From Acidobacteriota bacterium (GTDB lineage: Bacteria > Acidobacteriota > Vicinamibacteria > Vicinamibacterales > CAVVIG01), in NCBI GenBank assembly GCA_003222535.1, contig QHWJ01000237.1:1-64000 (forward strand): a stretch of 64,000 nucleotides of DNA, written 5' to 3'. The notes beneath the pieces were generated by a model, which was given only the letters and a program-made list of their open reading frames with translations, was not told the DNA's origin and searched no databases. Shown here one piece after another: positions 1-7,465 of the stretch (its first letter is position 1; every line of letters begins with the position of its first letter). The position numbers and the translations under genes are program-made.

Positions 1-2032
1 CCGCCGGGGCCGGACCGTCGATCGGCATCTCGCCAACGCCCTTCGCGCCGAACGGTCCATGCTTGTACGGGTTGCCGCGCATCACGATGTCCATCGCCGG
101 CGCATCGAGCGTCGTCGGAATGATGTAGTTCGTGAGCGAGGCGTTCGCCATCCGGCCGTCGCGCATGACGACCTCTTCGAGCAGCGCGTAGCCCAGTCCC
201 TGCGCGCTGCCGCCCTCGATCTGCCCGGCGGCGAGCAGCGGATGAATCGCCCTGCCAAACTCGTGCACGCTCGTGAACGTGATCGGCTTCACTTCCCACG
301 TGTCGCGATCGACCTCCAGCTCCACGACGTCGCAGGCCCAGCCGTAGGTGCCATAGGCATCGCCCCGGTAGCTGGTGTCGTCCCACGACATGCCGGCTGG
401 CCGCTCGTACTCCTTCGTGACGACCAGCGGCCCGTTCTTGCGCAGATACTCCCTCGGGGTGAGCCTGCCCAGGCGCGCGCGCATCTCCTCCGCGCACCGC
501 TGCAGGATACGGCCGACCACCATGCAGGTGCGCGAGGCGACGGTCGGCCCGCTGTCGGGCACGACGCCGGTGTCGGCGGCGTTCACCTCGATGCAGTCGT
601 ACGGCAGGCCCAGCGTATCTGCCACGATCTGCGCATGCATCGTCCGGGTGCCCTGACCGATCTCGGTGCTCGCGACCAGGATCCTGGCGCCGCGATCCGT
701 GAGCGCCAGTGACGCCTTCGACGCGAGCTTCACTTCACCCCCGCCGGTGAAGCCCGAACCGTGAAAGAAGAGCGAGAGGCCGATGCCGCGATTGGTGCCG
801 GCGAGCGCTCGACGGCGTTCGGTGAAGTCCGTGCGTTTCACCGCCTCGCGCAGCACCTGGCGGGCGCTGCAGTCGCGCCCGAGCCGCTGGCCGGTGGCCG
901 TCGTGTCGCCGGGCCGCAGGGCGTTGATCTCCCGCACGCGGACCGGGTCGACGCCGAGCTCCGCAGCGATGCGGTCCATATGGACTTCGACCGCGAACTG
1001 CGTCTGCGGCGCGCCGAAGCCGCGAAACGCCCCGTTCGGCGGTGTGTTGGTCATCGTCGCGCGTCCGTGGATGCGGACGTGATCGCACCGGTAGGGTCCG
1101 CTCGCGTGGATGACGCCGCGCGACAGCACCACGGCGCTGAGCGTCGCATACGCGCCGGCGTCGAACACCGCGTCAATCTCCATCGCGGTGAGACGCCCGG
1201 TGCGCGTGACGCCCGTGCGGTGCCGGATGACGGCCGGATGCCGCTTCGTCGTCGCCAGCATGTCCTCGACACGGTCGTAAATCAGCTTCACGGGGCGGCC
1301 CGACTTGCGCGCGAGCAGCGCCGCATGGCCCGCGATCATCGACGGATACTCTTCCTTGCCGCCGAAGCCGCCGCCGGTTTCGGTCTGGACGACGCGAAGC
1401 TTGTCGTCGGGCAGATCGAGCAACACCTTGAGCGCCCGATGCACGTAGTAGGGACACTGCATCGACCCGTACACCGTCATCTCGCCGTCCGGCCCCGGCA
1501 CCGCGATGACGCCGTTGGTCTCGATGTAGAGCTGCTCCTGGTGCCCGGCGCGGTACTCGCCCTCGACGACGACGTCCGCAGCCGCGAACCCCTGGCCGAG
1601 ATCGCCTTTCGCAATGGTGACGGTCTTGAACGTGGTCGCCGACGCCTCCGGATCGTAGTTGGGCGTCGTCTCCCGGTAGTCGACGCGGACCTCCGCCGCG
1701 TGCAGCGCGTCCCTGTCGTGATGCGCGATCAGGACGATCGGCTCGGCGAAGTGGCGGATGGTCCGCTCGGCGAGACACGGCTGATCGTCGTCGATGAGCG
1801 CGACGATGTTCCGGCCGGGGATGTCCCGGTGGCTCACGATCGTGTAACCGGGGGTGCTGAAGTCCGGCCGGACGTCGACGATGTCGCCGGCGGGAATCGT
1901 CGAGCGGATCGTCCGCCCGTACAGCATGCCGGGGAACGCGAGGTCGTCGATGTAGCGGGCGGCACCGGTCACCTTCTCGACGCCCTCTTTGCGAAGGACG
2001 TTGCGGCCGACCGCTTTCGCGGCGCGAGGCAT
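1..2032 (-). CDS. Xanthine dehydrogenase family, molybdopterin-binding large subunit (C-terminus cut by window edge)
   Basis: Molybdenum hydroxylase large subunit, which oxidises purines, aldehydes or other N-heterocycles at a Mo-cofactor site; it normally works with separate FAD and 2Fe-2S subunits, which are not in this window. About 677 residues are visible. It opens with the family pattern of a short leader followed by LRKEGVEKVTGAARYIDD. Mo-cofactor motifs are visible: ETGGGFGGKEEYPS near residue 220, NGAFRGFGAPQ near 332, STEIGQGTRT, and the catalytic glutamate motif KGVGEMPIDGPAPA near 665, just before the window edge. The ATG at 2032 was chosen because it opens the homologous frame; no strong ribosome site precedes it. 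Substrate cannot be told from sequence. Confidence 0.92.
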   Translation of the reverse strand, partial: MPRAAKAVGRNVLRKEGVEKVTGAARYIDDLAFPGMLYGRTIRSTIPAGDIVDVRPDFSTPGYTIVSHRDIPGRNIVALIDDDQPCLAERTIRHFAEPIVLIAHHDRDALHAAEVRVDYRETTPNYDPEASATTFKTVTIAKGDLGQGFAAADVVVEGEYRAGHQEQLYIETNGVIAVPGPDGEMTVYGSMQCPYYVHRALKVLLDLPDDKLRVVQTETGGGFGGKEEYPSMIAGHAALLARKSGRPVKLIYDRVEDMLATTKRHPAVIRHRTGVTRTGRLTAMEIDAVFDAGAYATLSAVVLSRGVIHASGPYRCDHVRIHGRATMTNTPPNGAFRGFGAPQTQFAVEVHMDRIAAELGVDPVRVREINALRPGDTTATGQRLGRDCSARQVLREAVKRTDFTERRRALAGTNRGIGLSLFFHGSGFTGGGEVKLASKASLALTDRGARILVASTEIGQGTRTMHAQIVADTLGLPYDCIEVNAADTGVVPDSGPTVASRTCMVVGRILQRCAEEMRARLGRLTPREYLRKNGPLVVTKEYERPAGMSWDDTSYRGDAYGTYGWACDVVELEVDRDTWEVKPITFTSVHEFGRAIHPLLAAGQIEGGSAQGLGYALLEEVVMRDGRMANASLTNYIIPTTLDAPAMDIVMRGNPYKHGPFGAKGVGEMPIDGPAPA

Positions 2033-2100
2033 TTCGCGCCATTATGTACGAAAGGGGGCCGTACCCCTTTTCAGCGTTGTCGCTTACGCCGTCTTGTGGG

Positions 2101-2153
2101 GGCGACCCTTTCACGCTCGCCGCCTGTTGTAGGGCGACGCTTTCAGGGTCGCC
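2101..2153. repeat. Two GGCGACCCT-type palindromes upstream of the D-aminoacylase gene
   Basis: Two copies of the palindrome family GGC-core-CT / AG-core-GCC. The second (2133-2141 pairing with 2145-2153, loop TTC, one mismatch) ends 5 nt before the next start codon, and its AGGG sits about 10 nt upstream of that ATG, so it may act as the ribosome binding site. Inference only. Confidence 0.6.
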
Positions 2154-2158
2154 TTCTA

Positions 2159-3754
2159 ATGAGCAAGAATGTCGCCGTGCGCACACGACTCATCCTTTGC
2201 TGCACCATCCTCCTCGCGCTGACGGCGGCGCCCTTCACACAGACTCCGGCGCGGTACGACGTGCTGATCCGTCACGGCCGGGTGCTGGACGGCAGCGGCA
2301 ACCCGTGGCTTGCCACCGACATCGGCATCCGCGGGGGACGCATCGCCGACATGGGTCGGCTCGGCAATGCCGCGGCGACGCGCGTGATCGATGCCGGCGG
2401 GCTGACGATCACCCCTGGCTTCATCGACGTCCACTCGCACGCATCGACGGGGCTGGCCGGCAGCCTGAAGGAAGCGCGACAGCTCATCGCTCAGGGCATC
2501 ACGACGGTGGCGATCAACCCGGACGGTGGCGGGACGCCGGATCTCCGGGCCCAGCGGGCGGGAATCGAGCAGCGCGGCGCCGGTGTGAACGTCGCGCTGT
2601 ATGTGCCGCATGGGTCGATTCGGCGCGAAGTGCTGGGCATGGCAGACCGCCAGGCGACGCCCGCGGAACTGGATCGCATGGTCACACTTGCGCGCAACGG
2701 GATGGAAGCGGGCGGCATCGGCCTGTCGTCCGGGCTGTACTACGCGCCCGGCAGCTATGCGAAGACCGAGGAAGTGATCGCGCTCGCGAAAGTCGTCGGC
2801 GAGATGGGCGGGGTCTACGAGAGCCACATCCGCGACGAAGCCGACTACAGTGTCGGCGTGGTTGCCGCCGTCCAGGAAGTCATTCGCATCGCCGAGGAAG
2901 GCCACCTCCCCGGCATCGTCGCGCACATGAAGGCGCTCGGGCCCGCGAGCTGGGGCCTGTCGATGGCGCTCGTCGAGCGGATCAAGCAGGCGCGCGAACG
3001 CGGCGTGGAGGTATACGCGGACCAGTATCCCTACGAGGCCAGCGGCACAGGCATCGTCGGCGCGCTGATCCCGCGGTGGGCCGAAGTCGGCGGACGCGAC
3101 GAGCTCCACAAGCGGATTCAAGGCGCCGAGCACGACCGCCTCGCCGCCGACATCCGGCGGAACTTCGAGCGGCGTGGCGGCCCGGAGAAGCTCGTGATCT
3201 CGCGGTACGCGGTGAACCCCACGTTCGAAGGTCGGACGCTCGCGCAGGTCTCGAAGACGCTCGGCAAGCCGCCCGAGGAGACGGCGATGGAGCTGCTGCT
3301 GAAGGGCGACGCGAGCCTCGTCTCGTTCAACATGACCGACAGCGACATCGACTTGATCATGCGGCAGCCGTTCACGATGACGTGCACCGACGGCGATCTG
3401 ATCCCGTTCGGTCAGGGCAAACCGCACCCGCGCGGCAACGGGGCGTTCGCGAGGAAGATCCGCGTATACGTGAACGAGCGCAGCGTCATCGACCTGCCGT
3501 TTGCGATTCGGTCGATGACGAGCCTGCCGGCGTCAGTGTTCGGGCTCAAAGATCGTGGCGTGCTCCGCCCGGGCGCATGGGCGGACATCCTCGTCTTCGA
3601 TCCCGCCAAGGTCCGCGACGCCGCCACGTACCTGGAACCGCACCAGATGTCGGAGGGGATGGAGTACGTGCTCGTGAACGGCGTCATCGAAAAGGACGCC
3701 GGTGCATTCACAGGCAGGCTCGGCGGACGCGTCGTCACGCCGGAACGCAGATAG
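2159..3754 (+). CDS. Secreted N-acyl-D-amino-acid deacylase family amidohydrolase
   Basis: 531-residue amidohydrolase of the D-aminoacylase type, which removes acyl groups from N-acyl-D-amino acids using zinc. The start chosen (MSKNVAVRT...) is followed by a hydrophobic signal peptide (about residues 9-26), giving export. Visible motifs are the metal site DVHSHAS near residue 92, SSGLYYAPGSYA, ESHIRDEADYS near 221, AHMKALG near 257, CTDGD near 408 and HPRGNGAFARK near 424. The reading frame stays open far upstream (antisense to the molybdenum hydroxylase gene), but no homology or start site supports a longer protein. A role in recycling D-amino-acid-containing peptides or cell-wall products is inference. 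Confidence 0.9.
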   Translation: MSKNVAVRTRLILCCTILLALTAAPFTQTPARYDVLIRHGRVLDGSGNPWLATDIGIRGGRIADMGRLGNAAATRVIDAGGLTITPGFIDVHSHASTGLAGSLKEARQLIAQGITTVAINPDGGGTPDLRAQRAGIEQRGAGVNVALYVPHGSIRREVLGMADRQATPAELDRMVTLARNGMEAGGIGLSSGLYYAPGSYAKTEEVIALAKVVGEMGGVYESHIRDEADYSVGVVAAVQEVIRIAEEGHLPGIVAHMKALGPASWGLSMALVERIKQARERGVEVYADQYPYEASGTGIVGALIPRWAEVGGRDELHKRIQGAEHDRLAADIRRNFERRGGPEKLVISRYAVNPTFEGRTLAQVSKTLGKPPEETAMELLLKGDASLVSFNMTDSDIDLIMRQPFTMTCTDGDLIPFGQGKPHPRGNGAFARKIRVYVNERSVIDLPFAIRSMTSLPASVFGLKDRGVLRPGAWADILVFDPAKVRDAATYLEPHQMSEGMEYVLVNGVIEKDAGAFTGRLGGRVVTPERR

Positions 3755-3791
3755 CTCAACTCTCAAGTCTCATTGACAGTTGAGAGTTGAG
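3755..3791. terminator. Perfect 12-bp inverted repeat between convergent genes, candidate bidirectional terminator
   Basis: CTCAACTCTCAA (3755-3766) pairs perfectly with TTGAGAGTTGAG (3780-3791) across a 13-nt loop. It starts at the stop codon of the deacylase gene and lies between convergent genes. The right arm continues as near-tandem TTGAGAG/TTGACAG units, so this is also one of the window's phrase-repeat hairpins. There is no clear T-run, so terminator function is a guess. Confidence 0.5.
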
Positions 3792-3804
3792 AGTTGACAG
3801 TTGA

Positions 3805-5085
3805 TTACCAACCGACCATCGCGCCCTCGAACAAGGCCGCCAGCTCATCGGGTCCCGCCAATCGTGGCGAGAGCTTCGTCACCCGGTGCTGAGGCAGCGT
3901 CCCTTCGACCAGCGCGGGAATGTCAGAGGATGAATAGCCGATCGCGCGCAGGCCATTCGGCGTGCTCAACCGCTGCATGAACCACATGATCCGATCCGCG
4001 AGAATCTGTCCGGCATCGGCGGCTTGCGCGCGCGACACGTCGGCGCCGAGCGCGCCGGCCGCCTGCAGATGGCGAGCAGGATTCGCCTGCGCGGTGAATC
4101 GGAAAACGGCGGGCGCGTTGAGGATCACCGAAATCCCGTGCGGCACGAGCGGGTGATCCGGGAGGTAACCCGGCGCGCGGTAGCTCTTCACGTGACCCGA
4201 CACCGGATACGACATGCCGTGCGGCAGATGCACCCCCGCGTTCCCAAAGCCGACGCCCGCGTAGGACGAAGCCAGCAGCATGTTCGCCCGCGCCTCATCG
4301 TCTGACGGATCATCGACAGCGCGAACCAGATACTGCGTGACCATGCGCAGCGCCTGCATCGACCAGATGTCGCTGATCGGGTTCGACCCCTGGTACGCCG
4401 GGCGCAGGGCGGGGCGATCGGGCAGCGGCCGATCGGTGAACGGCATCGCGGTGAAGGACTCGACGGCGTGGCTGAGGATGTCGAGACCCGTGGAGGCCGC
4501 GACCTGCGGCGGCATCGTGCGCGTGTTGTCCGGATCGAGATACCCGAGCGTCGGCTTGAGTCGGCGATTGGCGATGCCGGTCTTCGCGTGCATTCGCTTC
4601 AGATCGAAGATGGCCACTCCGGTCGTTTCGCTCCCGGTCCCGGCCGTCGTCGGAATCGCCATGAGCGGCTTCAGCGGTCCAGGTACGGGCAGGCCTTTGC
4701 CGATCGGCGGGTTCACGTAATCGAGAAAATCGGCGGGAGGATATGTCGTATAGAGGTTCACCGCCTTCGCAGTGTCGATGGTCGATCCGCCCCCGACGGC
4801 GACGAAGGCGTCGAAAGAACGCTCTTTCGCGGACGCGATCGCGTCGAGAAACGATTCGTCGCTCGGCTCGATACGCACGCGATCGTAGAGCGCGTACGCG
4901 ACGCCGCTCCGCTCCAGCGAATCGATCACGGTGCGCACAGGCCGCAACTTCGCGACCACCGGATCGGTCAGCACCATCACGAGCCGCGCGCCCAGCTCCT
5001 CGAGATCCATGCCGACCTCGCGCGTCACGCCGACGCCGAAGCGGACGCTGGAGACAGCCATCTCAAATGCGATGTCGTTGCCCAT
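3805..5085 (-). CDS. Iron-containing alcohol dehydrogenase, hydroxyacid-oxoacid transhydrogenase (ADHFE1) type
   Basis: 426-residue group III metal-dependent alcohol dehydrogenase. N-terminal Rossmann-like half carries VAVGGGSTIDTAKAVN (about 94-109) and IPTTAGTGSETTGVA. Metal ligands are visible as the Asp and His of GLDILSHAVESF, the His of HLPHGMSYP and the His of HPLVPHG. The insertions PDRPALRPAYQGSNPISDIW and YLPDHPLVPHGISVILNAP resemble the ADHFE1/HOT subgroup, which moves hydride between 4-hydroxybutyrate-like acids and 2-oxoglutarate, rather than the simple alcohol dehydrogenases. The subgroup call rests on recalled sequence patterns. It converges on the deacylase gene and has no obvious operon partner. 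Confidence 0.88.
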   Translation of the reverse strand: MGNDIAFEMAVSSVRFGVGVTREVGMDLEELGARLVMVLTDPVVAKLRPVRTVIDSLERSGVAYALYDRVRIEPSDESFLDAIASAKERSFDAFVAVGGGSTIDTAKAVNLYTTYPPADFLDYVNPPIGKGLPVPGPLKPLMAIPTTAGTGSETTGVAIFDLKRMHAKTGIANRRLKPTLGYLDPDNTRTMPPQVAASTGLDILSHAVESFTAMPFTDRPLPDRPALRPAYQGSNPISDIWSMQALRMVTQYLVRAVDDPSDDEARANMLLASSYAGVGFGNAGVHLPHGMSYPVSGHVKSYRAPGYLPDHPLVPHGISVILNAPAVFRFTAQANPARHLQAAGALGADVSRAQAADAGQILADRIMWFMQRLSTPNGLRAIGYSSSDIPALVEGTLPQHRVTKLSPRLAGPDELAALFEGAMVGW

Positions 5086-5163
5086 CGGAGCTCGATTATC
5101 TCAAAGTCACGGGGGCGCACGGGACAGGGAACCTCGGCGGACGCGTCGCGACGCCGACGGACG

Positions 5164-5730
5164 TCAATGAGAGGAGTCTGACAGGTCGCACGGCCGGAGG
5201 TGGAGCTCCGGCAGCAACGTCGATCTGACGGGCTCGCCGCCGCGCGCCGTACCCTCCAGGACAAATCGCTCCCCTGAGAGTCGATAGACCTCGATGGTCA
5301 CGCCATCCGGATCGACCAGCCAGTACTCCTTCACACGATGCCGCGCGAGCAGCTGCATCTTACGTCCGCGGTCGTTCGCCGAGGTGCTCGGCGACAGAAT
5401 TTCAATCGCGAGGTCGGGCGCGTGGCGGATGACCTTTCGAGGATCGATGAGATGCTGACGGTCGCGCGTGAACACTATCAGATCCGGCTGCACGACATCG
5501 AAGTCGGTCAGCACGATATCGAGCGGCGCGTACAGGACGACGCCACCGTATGCGCGCGTGTGTTCCTCCAACGCAAGGTAAAGGCGCGCCGACACGATCT
5601 GGTGCAGCGGAATCGGTGATGGAACCACGTAGACCTCGCCGTCGTACAGTTCGTACCGGCGGCCGTCTTCGGGCCATCGCTCCAGATCCGCAAAGCTCAC
5701 CCGCGGAATCGCAGCCTGCACGCCGGTCAT
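5164..5730 (-). CDS. Uma2 family (DUF820) putative endonuclease
   Basis: 188-residue protein of the Uma2/DUF820 family, a PD-(D/E)XK nuclease-like fold of unknown biological role. Family features: VSFADLERWPEDGRRYELYDGE at the N-terminus, a central VVQPDLIVF strand, and PDLAIEILSPSTSANDRGRKM followed by VKEYWLVDP. The predicted active-site set (Glu of YELYDGE, Asp of QPDL, Glu of IEILSPS and the following Lys) is present. The ATG at 5730 starts the conserved N-terminus; the frame is open farther upstream but reads low-complexity Ser/Thr/Pro sequence without homology. Such genes are often scattered in multiple copies in environmental genomes. Confidence 0.85.
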   Translation of the reverse strand: MTGVQAAIPRVSFADLERWPEDGRRYELYDGEVYVVPSPIPLHQIVSARLYLALEEHTRAYGGVVLYAPLDIVLTDFDVVQPDLIVFTRDRQHLIDPRKVIRHAPDLAIEILSPSTSANDRGRKMQLLARHRVKEYWLVDPDGVTIEVYRLSGERFVLEGTARGGEPVRSTLLPELHLRPCDLSDSSH

Positions 5731-5969
5731 TGTACATCGTCGAAGTGCGAAAGCTATGCCACGCGAAATTCCTCGAGAACCGCGAAGCCAGCAAAAAAAC
5801 GTCGCAGATTCTGCAGCGCTCGATGAGGCCGATAGTGGAGAAAAGGAGTGTGGGACCGTGTCGAGCGGTGCGGTGGCGGGCGGATCCGTCGGCGCCGTCG
5901 TGAGCGGGGCGGGCACAGTCGTCAGCGGCCTCGACCAGCCGACGGAAGTCGTCGTGACCGATGCCGACG
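5731..5969. other. Intergenic region without recognised feature
   Basis: 239 bp between two minus-strand genes. A plus-strand frame through it reads a Gly/Val/Ser-rich peptide that would also run antisense into the NADH dehydrogenase 3' end; no domain, start signal or family pattern supports it. Nothing else is recognised. Confidence 0.4.
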
Positions 5970-7286
5970 TCAGCGGCGTGCGGGTGATGGTCCGGCGTCC
6001 CGCTCGCCGGTAATCAGACGGACGCGTCGCTGGAGCGAGAAGTAGGCCCAGGCCCACTCGGTCATGACGACGAAGCGGTTGCGAAATCCTATCAGCCAGA
6101 AGATGTGGAGAAAGATCCAGAAGAGCCACGCGAAGAAGCCGGAGATCTTGAGGCCGAACACGTCGCCGACCGCGGATCCCCGGCCGATGGTCGCCATGAT
6201 GCCGTAGTCATGGTAGCGAAACGGCTCGAGCCCCTGCCCCTGGATGGCGCGGCGGATGTTGCGCCCCGCGCGGGCGCCCTGCTGCATCGCCACCTGCGCC
6301 ACGCCGGGCAGCGGCTTGCCATCCTGGACGAACGCGCAGATGTCACCGACGACGAAGATGCCGGGATGCGCGGCGAGGGCGAGCGTGGGCTCCGGCGTCA
6401 CGCGGCCGACGCGGTCCAGCGGCACGCCCAGCGTTTTCGCGAGCGGCGAGGCCGCCACGCCGGCCGCCCAGAGTACTGTCTCGGCGGCGATGCGCTCAAT
6501 GATCTCCGGGGGCCGGGCCCCGGGGTCTGACCCCGGCGCCCGGCTCCGTACTCCGCACGTGACGCCGTCGGCGTCGATGTCGACGACGACCGATTCCGTC
6601 TTCACTTCGATCCCGAGGCGTTCGAGCGCCTGCCGCGCCGCGGCGCGGAGCGGATCGGGAAACGGCCCGAGCACGTGCGGGCTACCCTCGATCAGCACGA
6701 TGCGGGCGGACTCGGGGCGAATGCTCCGGAAATCCTCGACCAGCGATTGCCGCGCGATTTCGGCGAGCGCGCCGGCAAGCTCGACGCCGGTCGGCCCGGC
6801 GCCGACGATCACGAACGTCAGCAGCCGCTGCTGCTTCTCCGGATCCGTCTCGCGCTCCGCCGCTTCGAACGCCAGCAACACACGCCGCCGCATCTCGAGC
6901 GCATCGTCCAGCGTCTTGAGCCCGGGCGCGCGCTCGGCCCACTCGGGATGACCGAAGTACGCATGCGCCGAACCGGTGGCGACAACAAGATAGTCGTACG
7001 ACAACGAATCGTGGTCGAGGATGACGCGCCGTCCGATCGGATCGATCTCGCGCGCCGCGGCCAGCAGGACCTGGACGTTCTTCTGATGCCGCAGAATCCA
7101 TCGGATCGGCGATGCAACATCGCCGGGCGACAGCGACGCTGTGGCGACCTGATAGAGGAGCGGCTGAAAGAGATGGTAGTTGTGGCGATCGAGGAGCGTG
7201 ACCCGAGCGGCGGCGCCGTCGAGCGCGCGCGCCGCATGAAGCCCCGCAAAGCCGCCGCCGAGGATGACGACGTGGGGAGGGTTCAA
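5970..7286 (-). CDS. ndh: Type II NADH dehydrogenase (NAD(P)/FAD-dependent oxidoreductase)
   Basis: 438-residue single-subunit NADH:quinone oxidoreductase that passes electrons to quinone without pumping protons. FAD-binding Rossmann motif VVILGGGFAGLHAARALDG at residues 7-25, NAD-binding motif VIVGAGPTGVELAGALAE near 160, and the second FAD motif HPGIFVVGDICAF near 310. The C-terminal segment GFFAWLFWIFLHIFWLIGF followed by VMTEWAWAYF is the usual membrane-associating end. It is divergent from the molybdopterin oxidoreductase gene, with the long hairpin at 7318-7411 between them. It complements the NuoB/NuoI-type complex I parts encoded at about 60 kb. Confidence 0.92.
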   Translation of the reverse strand: MNPPHVVILGGGFAGLHAARALDGAAARVTLLDRHNYHLFQPLLYQVATASLSPGDVASPIRWILRHQKNVQVLLAAAREIDPIGRRVILDHDSLSYDYLVVATGSAHAYFGHPEWAERAPGLKTLDDALEMRRRVLLAFEAAERETDPEKQQRLLTFVIVGAGPTGVELAGALAEIARQSLVEDFRSIRPESARIVLIEGSPHVLGPFPDPLRAAARQALERLGIEVKTESVVVDIDADGVTCGVRSRAPGSDPGARPPEIIERIAAETVLWAAGVAASPLAKTLGVPLDRVGRVTPEPTLALAAHPGIFVVGDICAFVQDGKPLPGVAQVAMQQGARAGRNIRRAIQGQGLEPFRYHDYGIMATIGRGSAVGDVFGLKISGFFAWLFWIFLHIFWLIGFRNRFVVMTEWAWAYFSLQRRVRLITGERDAGPSPARR

Positions 7287-7317
7287 GGTTCAGCGTTCAC
7301 AGTTCAGCGTGTCCTTA

Positions 7318-7411
7318 ACCACGAAAACACGAAGCTCAACGAAGAACGCGAAGAAGGCTTTGTACAAAGAATTCTCTTCGTGATCTTCGTTGGCTTTCGT
7401 GCCTTCGTGGT
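7318..7411. repeat. Long imperfect hairpin built of ACGAAG phrases with palindromic tip
   Basis: Left arm 7318-7357 (CACGAA and ACGAAG units) pairs imperfectly with right arm 7370-7411 (TTCGTG/TTCGT units) around the perfect palindrome CTTTGTACAAAG (7358-7369). Roughly 40 bp per arm. It lies in the divergent promoter region of ndh and the molybdopterin oxidoreductase gene, so it is not a simple terminator. Confidence 0.75.
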
Positions 7412-7465
7412 GGCTTTGTCGCTCTGCATTGCAGGTTCCGAGTTCCGGGTACGAAATGCTATCGT

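Noticed and set aside
761-2158. Very long open frame upstream of the deacylase on the plus strand
   Set aside because: It is antisense to a clear molybdenum hydroxylase gene and has Arg/His-rich shadow composition; the deacylase has a good start and signal peptide at 2159.
5756-6013. Plus-strand Gly/Val/Ser-rich frame beside the NADH dehydrogenase
   Set aside because: Runs antisense into the ndh 3' end, has no family pattern and no start signal.
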